Positions 1-6,579 of a stretch of 7,670 bases of DNA are shown here, piece after piece. The notes beneath the pieces were generated by a model. The model was given only the letters and a program-made list of their open reading frames with translations, was not told the DNA's origin and did no database searches. The DNA comes from Crocinitomicaceae bacterium (GTDB taxonomy: Bacteria; Bacteroidota; Bacteroidia; Flavobacteriales_D; Crocinitomicaceae). Both the position numbers and the translations under genes were made by a program. Within the stretch, counting starts at the first letter, position 1, and every line of letters begins with the position of its first letter. Where the stretch lies: contig DQTF01000126.1 of the NCBI GenBank assembly GCA_015662935.1, forward strand, positions 1-7,670, written 5' to 3'.

Positions 1-960
1 AAAGTTGATAACACTTCTTTTTTAGCTGTATAGTCTATCTTTAAACTATCGTACTTGCTTTTAAGCTGCGCAAAAGGAAAGATAACAGGTTTAAATGGTC
101 CTGGATTAACCACGTTGAAATGCGTAGGACACAAGTTATTATTTGGCGTTATAATTTTGTCAATATTAATAGAATTATTTAATGGTTCTTTGTTTAAACC
201 ATTATCAAAGTAATATTTTGTGTAAATACTTGCTGGTAAAGTACTCTCAATATTACGGTCATTCACTAAGGTAAAAGTATTCCCTGCAGATTCAGCAAAA
301 AGCCCTTGTTCTAACTTCGCACCATCCAAAGCGTCATTGGTAGAGATAGCTATATCCATTCTCTCATTGTTAATGTTTTCATTACACAAAAATTCTAAGC
401 CTTTGTATGCTCCTATAGGTCCTCCAATAAAATCATTTCTATTCTTCCCAAAAGAAACAGCACCAAATGCCATGTTGGTCATTCTATTTTTATAGACCTC
501 GTTATCTTCTAAGCCTGAGTTACGTATGCTTGGTCCAAGAGACCCAAAACTAGGCTGAGAGATAAAGTCATTTCCTTCTATTTGGTAAGCAGTAGATTTG
601 TTGGTGTATATACCATATTGAAAGGCATAAACAGTAGAATTAACACCTGGTAATATAAATTGCTTTAACGGCATCCGAATATTCTTGAGTAGAAAATTGA
701 TTTCCGTCAGTAATGTTGAATTTGTGATAGATATAATTCATCCAACGTTGAGCTTTAATTTTTTCATGGTTTAAGCTTGTATCAGGATTTTCCATTAAGT
801 CTCTAAACGCTGACTCAATCTCATCAGTCGTTGGAGAAGTAGTATCTCCAGGAATTGTACTCAGGTTCTGAGTGATTCCACTCGGAATGCTTTTTATTTG
901 CTGAGAATAAGAAAATAAAGTCAGCAAACAAATACTTAAAGTGAGGGTAATTTTTTTCAT
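1..960 (-). pseudogene. Secreted beta-helix-like repeat protein, 5' part, frame-disrupted
   Basis: The ATG at 960 opens a 106-codon frame with an N-terminal signal peptide (MKKITLTLSICLLTLFSYSQ, cleavage probably near SYSQ). A hydrophilic stretch follows (TTDEIESAF around residues 44-52, then QRWMNYIYHKF at 71-81), and the frame stops at 640-642. A second minus-strand frame, offset by one base, is open from 737 to the window edge. Its sensible protein begins near ILPGVNSTVYAFQYGIYTN and continues for about 210 residues, with YGIYTN, YQIEGNDF, NEVYKNR, GLEFLCNENINN and NNNLCPTHF. These resemble the right-handed beta-helix bodies of large secreted Bacteroidota proteins, many of which are exported by the type IX system; its C-terminal sorting domain would lie beyond the window. 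I infer one gene broken by an indel or an internal deletion. Start 960 is preferred over the ATG at 1002 because it places the signal peptide at the N-terminus. Alternatives are a sequencing indel or two separate genes. The beta-helix call rests on resemblance only. Confidence 0.6.
640..737 (-). other. Frame switch zone in the secreted gene
   Basis: The upstream frame (ending DAVKAIYITRC-stop) is closed at 640-642. The downstream frame is open only after a TGA at 738-740, so any frame change must fall within this interval. From protein plausibility it is probably near 640-675. The change equals one extra base, or a loss of 3n+2 bases. No homopolymer longer than three bases occurs at 640-675, which makes a simple slippage error or a slippery-site programmed frameshift less likely. 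Confidence 0.6.
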
Positions 961-1008
961 GGTTAAGTTTTTTAATTCTCTGTGAAGTTGAAAAAAAACC
1001 AAAAAACA

Positions 1009-1028
1009 AAGCTTTTTGCCAAAAGCTT
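1009..1028 (-). repeat. A/T-rich hairpin in leader of secreted gene
   Basis: Two 8-base arms, AAGCTTTT and AAAAGCTT, flank a 4-base loop. Read on the minus strand, the stem is followed by a T-rich run (TGTTTTTTGGTTTTTTTT), the layout of a weak intrinsic terminator or attenuator. It lies about 50 bases upstream of the ATG at 960, so it would sit in the 5' leader if transcription starts further upstream. The stem has only two G-C pairs and may be weak. A terminator of an unseen leftward transcript is possible, but there is no gene for it here. Confidence 0.35.
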
Positions 1029-1184
1029 ATCAAAACAGAGTATAAATACGCTGTTTTTTGATGAGAAATACTTTGTTTAGTGAAATATGAAGTTAGAAAG
1101 TTGAATTAATCATGTTTGTTTACTCTACATATCAATGAAGAGATGTGATTTGCTCTGTAAGATTAATAACAAGAATCACTTTCC

Positions 1185-1198
1185 CTATGTTTGCATAG
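1185..1198. repeat. Small inverted repeat upstream of promoter box
   Basis: CTATG and CATAG arms flank TTTG, ending nine bases before the TATCTTTG box at 1208. The position would suit an operator, and the central TTTG resembles a Bacteroidota -33 element, but its 14-base spacing to the -7 box is shorter than usual. Five-base arms can arise by chance in such A/T-rich DNA. Confidence 0.2.
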
Positions 1199-1207
1199 TA
1201 AATTTAT

Positions 1208-1215
1208 TATCTTTG
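1208..1215 (+). promoter_or_regulatory. Bacteroidota-type -7 promoter box (TATCTTTG)
   Basis: The sequence matches the TAnnTTTG consensus of Bacteroidota primary sigma factors exactly. It ends four bases before the ATG at 1220, so a transcript from it would start at or very close to the start codon. That implies a leaderless or nearly leaderless mRNA for the nitronate monooxygenase gene. No well-spaced -33 TTTG is present. Confidence 0.5.
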
Positions 1216-1219
1216 CCTC

Positions 1220-2191
1220 ATGAAAATTCCAGCAAAAAAAGTTGCGTTATGCAAAATGCTTAACATACAATTCCCCGTTATCGTTGCACCCATGTTTCTT
1301 GTATCCAATAAAGAGATGATAATCGCAGCGATTAAATCAGGGGCTACTGGAGCAATTCCAGCACTGAATTATAGAACGGTAGATGAATTAAGAGAAGCAA
1401 TTCGATCTATAAAATCAGAATCGGATGGCCCATTTGGAATCAACCTAATAGTTAATAAATCAAATTTCTTATACAAGGAGCAATTGCAAGTTTGTTGCGA
1501 AGAAAAGGTTGATTACCTGATAACATCTTTGGGATCGCCGAAAGAAACAATTATTGAAGCGCATAAAGCTGGAGTAAAAGTTTTTTGTGACGTTGTGAAT
1601 GTTGAATATGCAAAAAAAGTGGAAGCTTTAGGAGCCGATGCAATTATTGCGGTCAACAAAGAAGCAGGTGGTCATGCTGGACCGATGTCTTACAAAGAAT
1701 TACTTCCTATGCTGAAGAAAGAATGCAACATCCCTGTTATTTCTGCCGGTGGAGTAGGGAATGGAAAAGAAATCGCGAGTATGATTGAGTACGGTGCAGA
1801 TGGTATTTCAATGGGAAGCGTTTTTATTGCTTCTGATGAAGCAGGCGTTTCTCAAGAATATAAACAAGCTTGCGTTGATTATTCTGCAGAAGATATCGTG
1901 ATGACAACGAAACTTTCGGGAACTCCTTGTACAGTTATTAATACAGATTACGTCAAAAAAGTTGGAACGAAGCAAAACTGGTTTGAACGTTTGTTGAATA
2001 AAAATAAACGATTGAAAAAATGGTTCAAAGCCTTCACTTTTTTTAAAGGAATGAAAAGTTTGCAAAAGGCTGCGTTTAGTTCAACGTATAAAACCGTTTG
2101 GTGTGCAGGCCCTTCCATTGAGCATGTGAAATCTATAAGGTCAATTGCAGATATTATTGCAGACTTAAAAAGAGAATATGAAGCAAGTTAA
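1220..2191 (+). CDS. Nitronate monooxygenase / FabK-like FMN oxidoreductase
   Basis: This 323-residue cytosolic TIM-barrel flavoprotein belongs to the 2-nitropropane dioxygenase family, whose members oxidise alkyl nitronates with FMN and O2 or, in the FabK branch, reduce enoyl-ACP. Visible landmarks are the N-terminal strand FPVIVAPMF (residues 18-26), GINLIVN (73-79), EAGGHAGP (148-155) with H152 at the place of the family's catalytic or substrate-binding histidine, SAGGVGNGKEI (175-185), and YGADGISMGSVF (191-202) for the FMN phosphate. A basic, aromatic segment at about 250-290 precedes the C-terminal VWCAGPSIEHV. The length is normal for the family. The start at 1220 is the first ATG and gives a full N-terminal barrel strand. 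It overlaps the next gene by 14 bases, so the two are probably translated together. Family membership is secure; whether the substrate is a nitronate or an acyl chain is not decided by the sequence. Confidence 0.9.
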   Translation: MKIPAKKVALCKMLNIQFPVIVAPMFLVSNKEMIIAAIKSGATGAIPALNYRTVDELREAIRSIKSESDGPFGINLIVNKSNFLYKEQLQVCCEEKVDYLITSLGSPKETIIEAHKAGVKVFCDVVNVEYAKKVEALGADAIIAVNKEAGGHAGPMSYKELLPMLKKECNIPVISAGGVGNGKEIASMIEYGADGISMGSVFIASDEAGVSQEYKQACVDYSAEDIVMTTKLSGTPCTVINTDYVKKVGTKQNWFERLLNKNKRLKKWFKAFTFFKGMKSLQKAAFSSTYKTVWCAGPSIEHVKSIRSIADIIADLKREYEAS

Positions 2192-2654
2192 AGAAATCAC
2201 TTTAAAACAAATGCGACGAAAACTTTGGTTGCTCGGTTTTTTTAAAATCCCGATGATTGGATTTGTGAAGCCAAAGTTGTTAAAGCTGGATGAGAATGAG
2301 AGCGTCGTCAGTATTCGTTTGCGCAGAAAAACAAAAAATCATTTGAACTCTATGTATTTTGGTGCGCTTGCTGTTGGTGCTGATATTGCTGCGGGATTGC
2401 ACGCATTTTATTTTGCTGACTCACTCGGTCATAAAGTTTCATTTGCCTTTAAAGGAATGAATGCTGAATTTTTAATGCGAGCAGAATCGACCATTCTTTT
2501 TAAAATTGATCAAGGAGAGCTAATTAAGAAAGCAATTCTTCATTCTGCGGAAACGAAAGAAAGAGTTAATCAACCGATTGATGTGATTGCAACGAATTCA
2601 AAAAATGAAAAGGTGGCTACTTTTGTGATGATTGTTTCGGTGAAGGTGAAGTAG
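2178..2654 (+). CDS. DUF4442 hotdog-fold protein (thioesterase-like)
   Basis: This is a 158-residue protein without a signal peptide. It fits the DUF4442 branch of the hotdog superfamily, related to PaaI-type acyl-CoA thioesterases. The segment NHLNSMYFGALAVGADIAAG (residues 54-73) has the shape of the central hotdog helix preceded by the usual N-H-x-x-x-x-x-G-A pattern. FKGMNAEFLMRAES (91-104) and the last strand VATFVMIVSVKVK (146-158) fit the curved sheet. It starts inside the end of the nitronate monooxygenase gene (14-base overlap in another frame), which indicates one mRNA and translational coupling. A likely role is hydrolysing or binding an acyl thioester, perhaps in the same pathway as the partner flavoenzyme; this is inference, since many DUF4442 proteins have no proven substrate. 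The stop TAG directly abuts the stop of the opposing peptidase gene. Confidence 0.8.
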   Translation: MKQVKEITLKQMRRKLWLLGFFKIPMIGFVKPKLLKLDENESVVSIRLRRKTKNHLNSMYFGALAVGADIAAGLHAFYFADSLGHKVSFAFKGMNAEFLMRAESTILFKIDQGELIKKAILHSAETKERVNQPIDVIATNSKNEKVATFVMIVSVKVK

Positions 2655-4016
2655 CTACAAATTTTGATCAAATAAGTACAGAATAGAAGCAATTGCTGCA
2701 CATCCCAATTCCAATTCTCTCTTATTTACATTTTCAAAAACATCGCTTGGCGCATGATGAAAGTCAAAGTATCGTTGCGAATCTGGAACAAATCCAACCA
2801 AAGGAATTCCTTCGAATGTATGTTTTAGCGGAGAAATATCAACTCCTCCATATCCTTTTTCAAATATGTGCAAATCGTATTCTTTAAAGATGGGAGCAAA
2901 AGAAGCTAGCATCATAATTTGTGCATCAGTTCCGTCCATGCTAAATCCTCTTGGTGCAAAACCACCTCGATCACTTTCTAGTGCAAGAATGTGATTTTCG
3001 TTGGTTTGCTCTTTTGTCCATTTTGCATAACCTTTTCCTCCACGATTTCCATTCTCTTCATTCATAAAGAAGACTAAACGCAAAGTGTTGTTAGGTCGGT
3101 AGTTCAGTTCTTTTAGAATTCTTAAAGCTTCTAATGTATGAACGATTCCCGCACCATCATCGTGTGCACCTTCGCCTGTATCCCACGAATCGAGGTGCCC
3201 GCCAAAAGTGATAATGTTGTCTGGGTTTTTTCCTGTCAATTCTCCGATGACATTGTAAGAGGTCACTTCAGGATAATCTCTGCAATCCATCTCAAGAATG
3301 AATTCAGCAGAGCCATTGGTCAATATTTGTTCAAGTAATTCTGCATCTTCTGTAGAGATAGCAGCTGCTGGAATTTTTGTAACACTATCTTCATAATGCA
3401 TCGTTCCTGTATGAGGATGCTCGTCAATTGGCATTCCTAAAGAACGAATAATCACTGCTTTTGCTCCTTTCTTTGAAGCTTCAACAGCACCCATTCCGCG
3501 AACAGGATAACAACCTCCATACGCTTTGAAAGTTTGAATTTGTTGCTCGTTCATTTTCTGATTGATGAAAACAATTCTTCCTTCGACCATTGATTTTGGT
3601 GCATCTTTTAATTCTTGCAAAGAACTAAAACCAATGACTTCACTTTCCATTCTTCCGGATGTACCCGTTGAACCTCCCAACGCGAGTAGGTTGACTTTTA
3701 CCAATGAACCATTTTTCATTCTGATCCAGCCCGCTTCCTTTGTCCCCCGTTCCCAATGAGGAACTCTTATTTCTTGCAAATAGACTTTGTCGAAACCATA
3801 AGATTCCATTCTTCGTTTTCCCCATTCGATAGCCATTTCTGCTTCTGCTGAACCCGTAATTCTTGCGCCAATATCTTTGCATAGGCTCCGTAAATCTTCG
3901 TAGGCTTTCCCTTCAGAAAGTGCAGTGTTGTAAATAGAGCGAATAAAAATGGAATCATTTTGGGAGAATGAAAGCGTTGTGAGAAGCCCGATGATAATCG
4001 ACAATAAGAATTTCAT
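2655..4016 (-). CDS. Secreted M28 metallopeptidase, carboxypeptidase Q type
   Basis: This 453-residue exported zinc peptidase probably removes terminal residues from peptides in the periplasm or outside the cell. Residues 1-19 (MKFLLSIIIGLLTTLSFSQ) form a signal peptide; for that reason the ATG at 4016 is preferred over an in-frame ATG at 4061, which would add 15 polar residues in front. The M28 metal and catalytic residues are visible in order: H274 in GGHLDSWD, D286 in AHDDGAG, the E320-E321 pair in FMNEENG, D349 in ESDRGG, and a histidine in FDFHHAPSD (H420/H421). An inserted protease-associated domain spans about residues 105-255, between an N-terminal cap and the catalytic core. The HHAPSD and LALGGSTGT segments match the carboxypeptidase Q (PGCP) group. 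No lipobox or C-terminal sorting domain is visible. It is transcribed alone, divergently from ychF. It appears intact. Confidence 0.92.
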   Translation of the reverse strand: MKFLLSIIIGLLTTLSFSQNDSIFIRSIYNTALSEGKAYEDLRSLCKDIGARITGSAEAEMAIEWGKRRMESYGFDKVYLQEIRVPHWERGTKEAGWIRMKNGSLVKVNLLALGGSTGTSGRMESEVIGFSSLQELKDAPKSMVEGRIVFINQKMNEQQIQTFKAYGGCYPVRGMGAVEASKKGAKAVIIRSLGMPIDEHPHTGTMHYEDSVTKIPAAAISTEDAELLEQILTNGSAEFILEMDCRDYPEVTSYNVIGELTGKNPDNIITFGGHLDSWDTGEGAHDDGAGIVHTLEALRILKELNYRPNNTLRLVFFMNEENGNRGGKGYAKWTKEQTNENHILALESDRGGFAPRGFSMDGTDAQIMMLASFAPIFKEYDLHIFEKGYGGVDISPLKHTFEGIPLVGFVPDSQRYFDFHHAPSDVFENVNKRELELGCAAIASILYLFDQNL

Positions 4017-4076
4017 AATTTGATTTTGAATCCTAAAGCTACACTTTTTCTGAAGAATCACCCCTCAAAGTAATTC

Positions 4077-4104
4077 TTAATTCTCCATTTTTAATTCTTC
4101 ATTT
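4077..4104. repeat. Two 14-base tandem units in divergent promoter region
   Basis: TTAATTCTCCATTT (4077-4090) is followed directly by TTAATTCTTCATTT (4091-4104), with one difference, and a partial TAATTCT copy lies just upstream at 4071-4077. It occupies the spacer between the peptidase and ychF and ends three bases before the ychF promoter box, where a -33 element would be expected. It may be a simple A/T-rich duplication. Confidence 0.6.
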
Positions 4105-4107
4105 TTT

Positions 4108-4115
4108 TATCTTTG
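4108..4115 (+). promoter_or_regulatory. -7 promoter box of ychF (TATCTTTG)
   Basis: An exact TAnnTTTG match, identical in all eight bases to the box at 1208-1215, lies 16 bases before the ATG of ychF. The expected transcription start would leave a leader of only about ten bases. No clear -33 TTTG is present; the tandem repeat occupies that position. The leader is A-rich (AAAAATTAAATTA), with no Shine-Dalgarno sequence. Confidence 0.5.
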
Positions 4116-4131
4116 TTAAAAATTAAATTAC

Positions 4132-5229
4132 ATGGCATTAAAATGTGGAATTGTTGGTCTTCCAAACGTAGGAAAATCAACCTTATTTAACTGTTTATCA
4201 AACGCAAAAGCGCAATCTGCTAATTATCCTTTTTGTACGATAGAACCGAATGTAGGAACTATTTCAGTTCCAGATGAACGTTTGGAAAAACTGGAAGCAT
4301 TGGTAAATCCAGAAAAAGTTCTTCCAACAACCATGGAGATTGTTGATATCGCAGGTTTAGTGAAAGGAGCATCGAAAGGAGAAGGTCTAGGAAATCAGTT
4401 CTTGGCAAATATCCGAGAAACAGATGCTATTATCCACGTTTTACGTTGCTTTGAAGATGATAATATTATTCATGTTGATGGTTCTGTAGATCCTGTTAGA
4501 GATAAAGAAGTAATTGATATCGAATTGCAATTGAAAGATTTAGAAAGCATCGAAAAGAAGATTGGTACAATGGCTCGAGCAGTAAAATCAGGAGACAAAG
4601 ACTTGATTAAAGAATATGAAATTGCTCAGAAAATAAAAGTAACATTAGAAGCTGGAGAATCTATTCGTTCTATGGAGTTTGATGAGAAAGAGCAAGTAAT
4701 TGTCAATAAAATGCAACTGATAACAAGTAAGCCAGTAATGTATCTTTGCAATGTAGATGAATCTTCTGTGAAAGACGGAAATAAGTATGTAGATGCTGTT
4801 CGTGAAGCCGTAAAAGAGGAAGATGCGGAAGTGTTAATCGTTGGAGCAGCTATTGAAGCAGATATCATGGAGTTGGAAACGTATGAAGAACGTCAAATGT
4901 TTCAAGATGAACTAGGCTTAGAGGAAGCAGGTGTTACACGATTGATTAGGTCAGCTTATTCTCTATTGAACTTAGATACCTACTTTACTGCAGGTGTAAA
5001 AGAGGTTCGCGCATGGACAATTAACAAGGGAATGACAGCTCCTCAAGCAGCAGGTGTTATACATACAGACTTTGAAAAAGGTTTTATTCGAGCAGAAGTT
5101 ATGAAGTACAATGATTTTATCGAATACGGTAGTGAAAATGCTGTGAAAGATGCCGGTAAATTTAAAGTAGAAGGAAAAGAATATATAGTGGAAGATGGTG
5201 ATATCATGCACTTCCGATTTAATGTGTAA
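4132..5229 (+). CDS. ychF: YchF/OLA1-type redox-regulated ATPase
   Basis: This 365-residue cytosolic P-loop protein of the Obg-like family is nearly the same length as E. coli YchF (363). The P-loop GLPNVGKST lies at residues 9-17, the G3 region DIAGLVKGASKGEGLGNQF at 72-90, and the base-recognition motif NVDE at 207-210. This NxxE form replaces the NKxD of GTPases and is the hallmark of ATP preference in YchF/OLA1. A helical coiled-coil insertion fills about 125-200, and a C-terminal TGS domain runs from about 278 to 365. The family associates with ribosomes and influences stress responses and translation; that role is family knowledge, not visible here. The ATG at 4132 gives the canonical MALKCGIVGLPNVGKST start. 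It has its own promoter box, and a large palindrome follows five bases after the stop. Confidence 0.97.
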   Translation: MALKCGIVGLPNVGKSTLFNCLSNAKAQSANYPFCTIEPNVGTISVPDERLEKLEALVNPEKVLPTTMEIVDIAGLVKGASKGEGLGNQFLANIRETDAIIHVLRCFEDDNIIHVDGSVDPVRDKEVIDIELQLKDLESIEKKIGTMARAVKSGDKDLIKEYEIAQKIKVTLEAGESIRSMEFDEKEQVIVNKMQLITSKPVMYLCNVDESSVKDGNKYVDAVREAVKEEDAEVLIVGAAIEADIMELETYEERQMFQDELGLEEAGVTRLIRSAYSLLNLDTYFTAGVKEVRAWTINKGMTAPQAAGVIHTDFEKGFIRAEVMKYNDFIEYGSENAVKDAGKFKVEGKEYIVEDGDIMHFRFNV

Positions 5230-5233
5230 TAAA

Positions 5234-5281
5234 TTTTTGCATAGTAGTGGTAGGTCGCGACTTACCACTACTATGCAGAAA
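5234..5281. repeat. 48-base near-perfect palindrome (REP-like)
   Basis: Arms GCATAGTAGTGGTA (5239-5252) and TACCACTACTATGC (5263-5276) are perfect complements. Between them GTCGCGAC (5254-5261) is itself a perfect palindrome, joined by one G-T wobble pair (5253/5262). Outside, TTTTT (5234-5238) pairs with AGAAA (5277-5281) with one further wobble. The stem is flanked by T on the left and A on the right, the reverse of an intrinsic terminator, so it is not a normal rho-independent terminator on either strand. Its shape resembles the REP elements spread by REP-associated IS200-like transposases, but no second copy and no transposase is present here. It could also protect or process the mRNA between ychF and the next gene. 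Confidence 0.75.
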
Positions 5282-5296
5282 AGAAAAAAAATAATT

Positions 5297-6574
5297 ATGA
5301 ATATTCCAGCAAACAATCCAAATCTAAAAACGTGGGTAGAAGTACCTGATCATTCTGATTTTCCTATTCAAAACTTGCCATTTGGCATCATCAAAACAGC
5401 TGATGATTCTCCAAGAGTGGCATCTAGAATTGGAGATTTTGCAATTGACTTAAAAGCACTATTCGTTTTAGGATATTTTGATAACATGCCTTTCTCTAGA
5501 GAGGATTTTGATACAGACTCATTGAACGCAATGATGATGAAAGGAAAAGAAGGGACGCGTAAGTTGCGTAATCGCCTTTCTAAGTTGTTCTCAACAGAGC
5601 ATGATGATTTGCAGAAGAACGAACACCATGTGAATCAAGTGTTGGTGGCAATGTCAGAAGTGACGATGTTATTGCCCATTCAGTCAAGAGATTACACAGA
5701 TTTTTATTCCAGTGAGCAACATGCATTTAACGTAGGTTGCTTGTTTAGAGATCCTGATAATGCATTATTACCTAATTGGAAACATATTCCTGTTGGATAT
5801 CACGGCCGCGCTTCTTCTATTATAGAATCAGGAGTGGCAATTCACAGACCGAAAGGACAGAAGAAACCACCTACTGCAGATGTCCCTGTTTTTGGACAGT
5901 CTAACTTGTTGGATTTCGAATTGGAAACAGTATTCTTTACCTACCAAGGTAAACCTTTAGGAGATTCTATTGCTACAACAGAAGCAGATGCTTACATTTT
6001 CGGAATGGCGTTGTTCAATGATTGGAGTGCTAGAGATATTCAAGGTTGGGAATACGTTCCGTTAGGACCTTTCTTGGGTAAAAGTTTTGCTTCTTGTGTT
6101 TCTCCATGGATTGTAACAATTGATGCATTGGAACCTTTTAGAATTCCAGGACCGAAACAAGATAATCCAAAAATTCTTCCGTATTTAGAATACGAAGGAG
6201 ATAAACACATTGACATTAAATTAGATGTGATTATTCAACCAGAGAATGGAGAGGAGAATATTGTTGGGCAATCGAATTACAAATATATGTATTGGAATAT
6301 GAACCAACAATTAGCACATCATTCTGTAAATGGTTGTAATATCAATTGTGGTGATGCTATGGGTTCTGGAACTATTTCCGGACCAGAAGAAGGAATGTAC
6401 GGTTCAATGTTAGAGATTTCTTGGAAGGGAACAAAGCCTTTCAATATGTCTGACGGAACGGAAAGAAAATTCATTAACGACGGTGACACTGTTATCATGA
6501 GAGGTTATTCGGAGAAAGACGGTGTGAGAATTGGTTTTGGAGAGGTTTCAACAAAAGTATTACCGGCTAAATAA
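5297..6574 (+). CDS. fahA: Fumarylacetoacetase
   Basis: This 425-residue cytosolic hydrolase catalyses the last step of tyrosine and phenylalanine breakdown, splitting 4-fumarylacetoacetate to fumarate and acetoacetate (EC 3.7.1.2). Residues known from the mouse enzyme recur with a constant offset of nine: D135 and H142 in YTDFYSSEQH (metal ligand and catalytic base), E208 and E210 in DFELE and D242 in NDWSARD (metal site), and R151, Y168 and K262 (substrate and active site). The N-terminal SH3-like domain covers about residues 1-125 and the FAH catalytic fold the rest. The length is close to human FAH (419). The ATG at 5297 is chosen because an upstream in-frame ATG at 5195 would run through ychF and the palindrome and add 34 unrelated residues. 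An A-rich stretch rather than a Shine-Dalgarno sequence precedes the start. No other tyrosine-degradation gene is in view. Confidence 0.97.
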   Translation: MNIPANNPNLKTWVEVPDHSDFPIQNLPFGIIKTADDSPRVASRIGDFAIDLKALFVLGYFDNMPFSREDFDTDSLNAMMMKGKEGTRKLRNRLSKLFSTEHDDLQKNEHHVNQVLVAMSEVTMLLPIQSRDYTDFYSSEQHAFNVGCLFRDPDNALLPNWKHIPVGYHGRASSIIESGVAIHRPKGQKKPPTADVPVFGQSNLLDFELETVFFTYQGKPLGDSIATTEADAYIFGMALFNDWSARDIQGWEYVPLGPFLGKSFASCVSPWIVTIDALEPFRIPGPKQDNPKILPYLEYEGDKHIDIKLDVIIQPENGEENIVGQSNYKYMYWNMNQQLAHHSVNGCNINCGDAMGSGTISGPEEGMYGSMLEISWKGTKPFNMSDGTERKFINDGDTVIMRGYSEKDGVRIGFGEVSTKVLPAK

Positions 6575-6579
6575 AATTA

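Larger units (their letters stand above)
961..1219. promoter_or_regulatory. Divergent intergenic region
   Basis: This is a 259-base A/T-rich spacer between the leftward secreted gene and the rightward nitronate monooxygenase gene. I see no coding frame with sensible protein in it. It holds an A/T-rich hairpin at 1009-1028 and a small inverted repeat plus a promoter box at its right end, listed separately. No convincing TAnnTTTG box was found for the leftward gene; the reverse strand reads AAGCTTTG inside the hairpin area, which fits poorly. Confidence 0.5.

Noticed and set aside
672..674. Independent gene starting at the internal ATG (MPLKQF) on the minus strand
   Set aside because: It lacks a signal peptide although the following sequence looks like the middle of a secreted repeat domain. 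It also overlaps the upstream frame, so a broken single gene fits better.
640..675. Programmed frameshift in the secreted gene
   Set aside because: No slippery heptamer or homopolymer is visible at the switch zone, and no known case in this protein type supports it.
3138..3882. Open frames on either strand within the peptidase gene
   Set aside because: They are short, have no family-like motifs, and lie wholly inside a gene with all M28 active-site residues in place.
4017..4061. Longer start for the M28 peptidase at 4061
   Set aside because: It would put 15 polar residues in front of a clear signal peptide that begins at the ATG at 4016.
5234..5281. Palindrome as a rho-independent terminator of ychF
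   Set aside because: The stem is preceded by T and followed by A on the plus strand, so neither strand has a T-run after the hairpin.
5195..5296. Upstream in-frame ATG extending fumarylacetoacetase by 34 residues
   Set aside because: It would overlap the end of ychF and read through the palindrome, and the added residues do not resemble the family. The ATG at 5297 gives the normal length.
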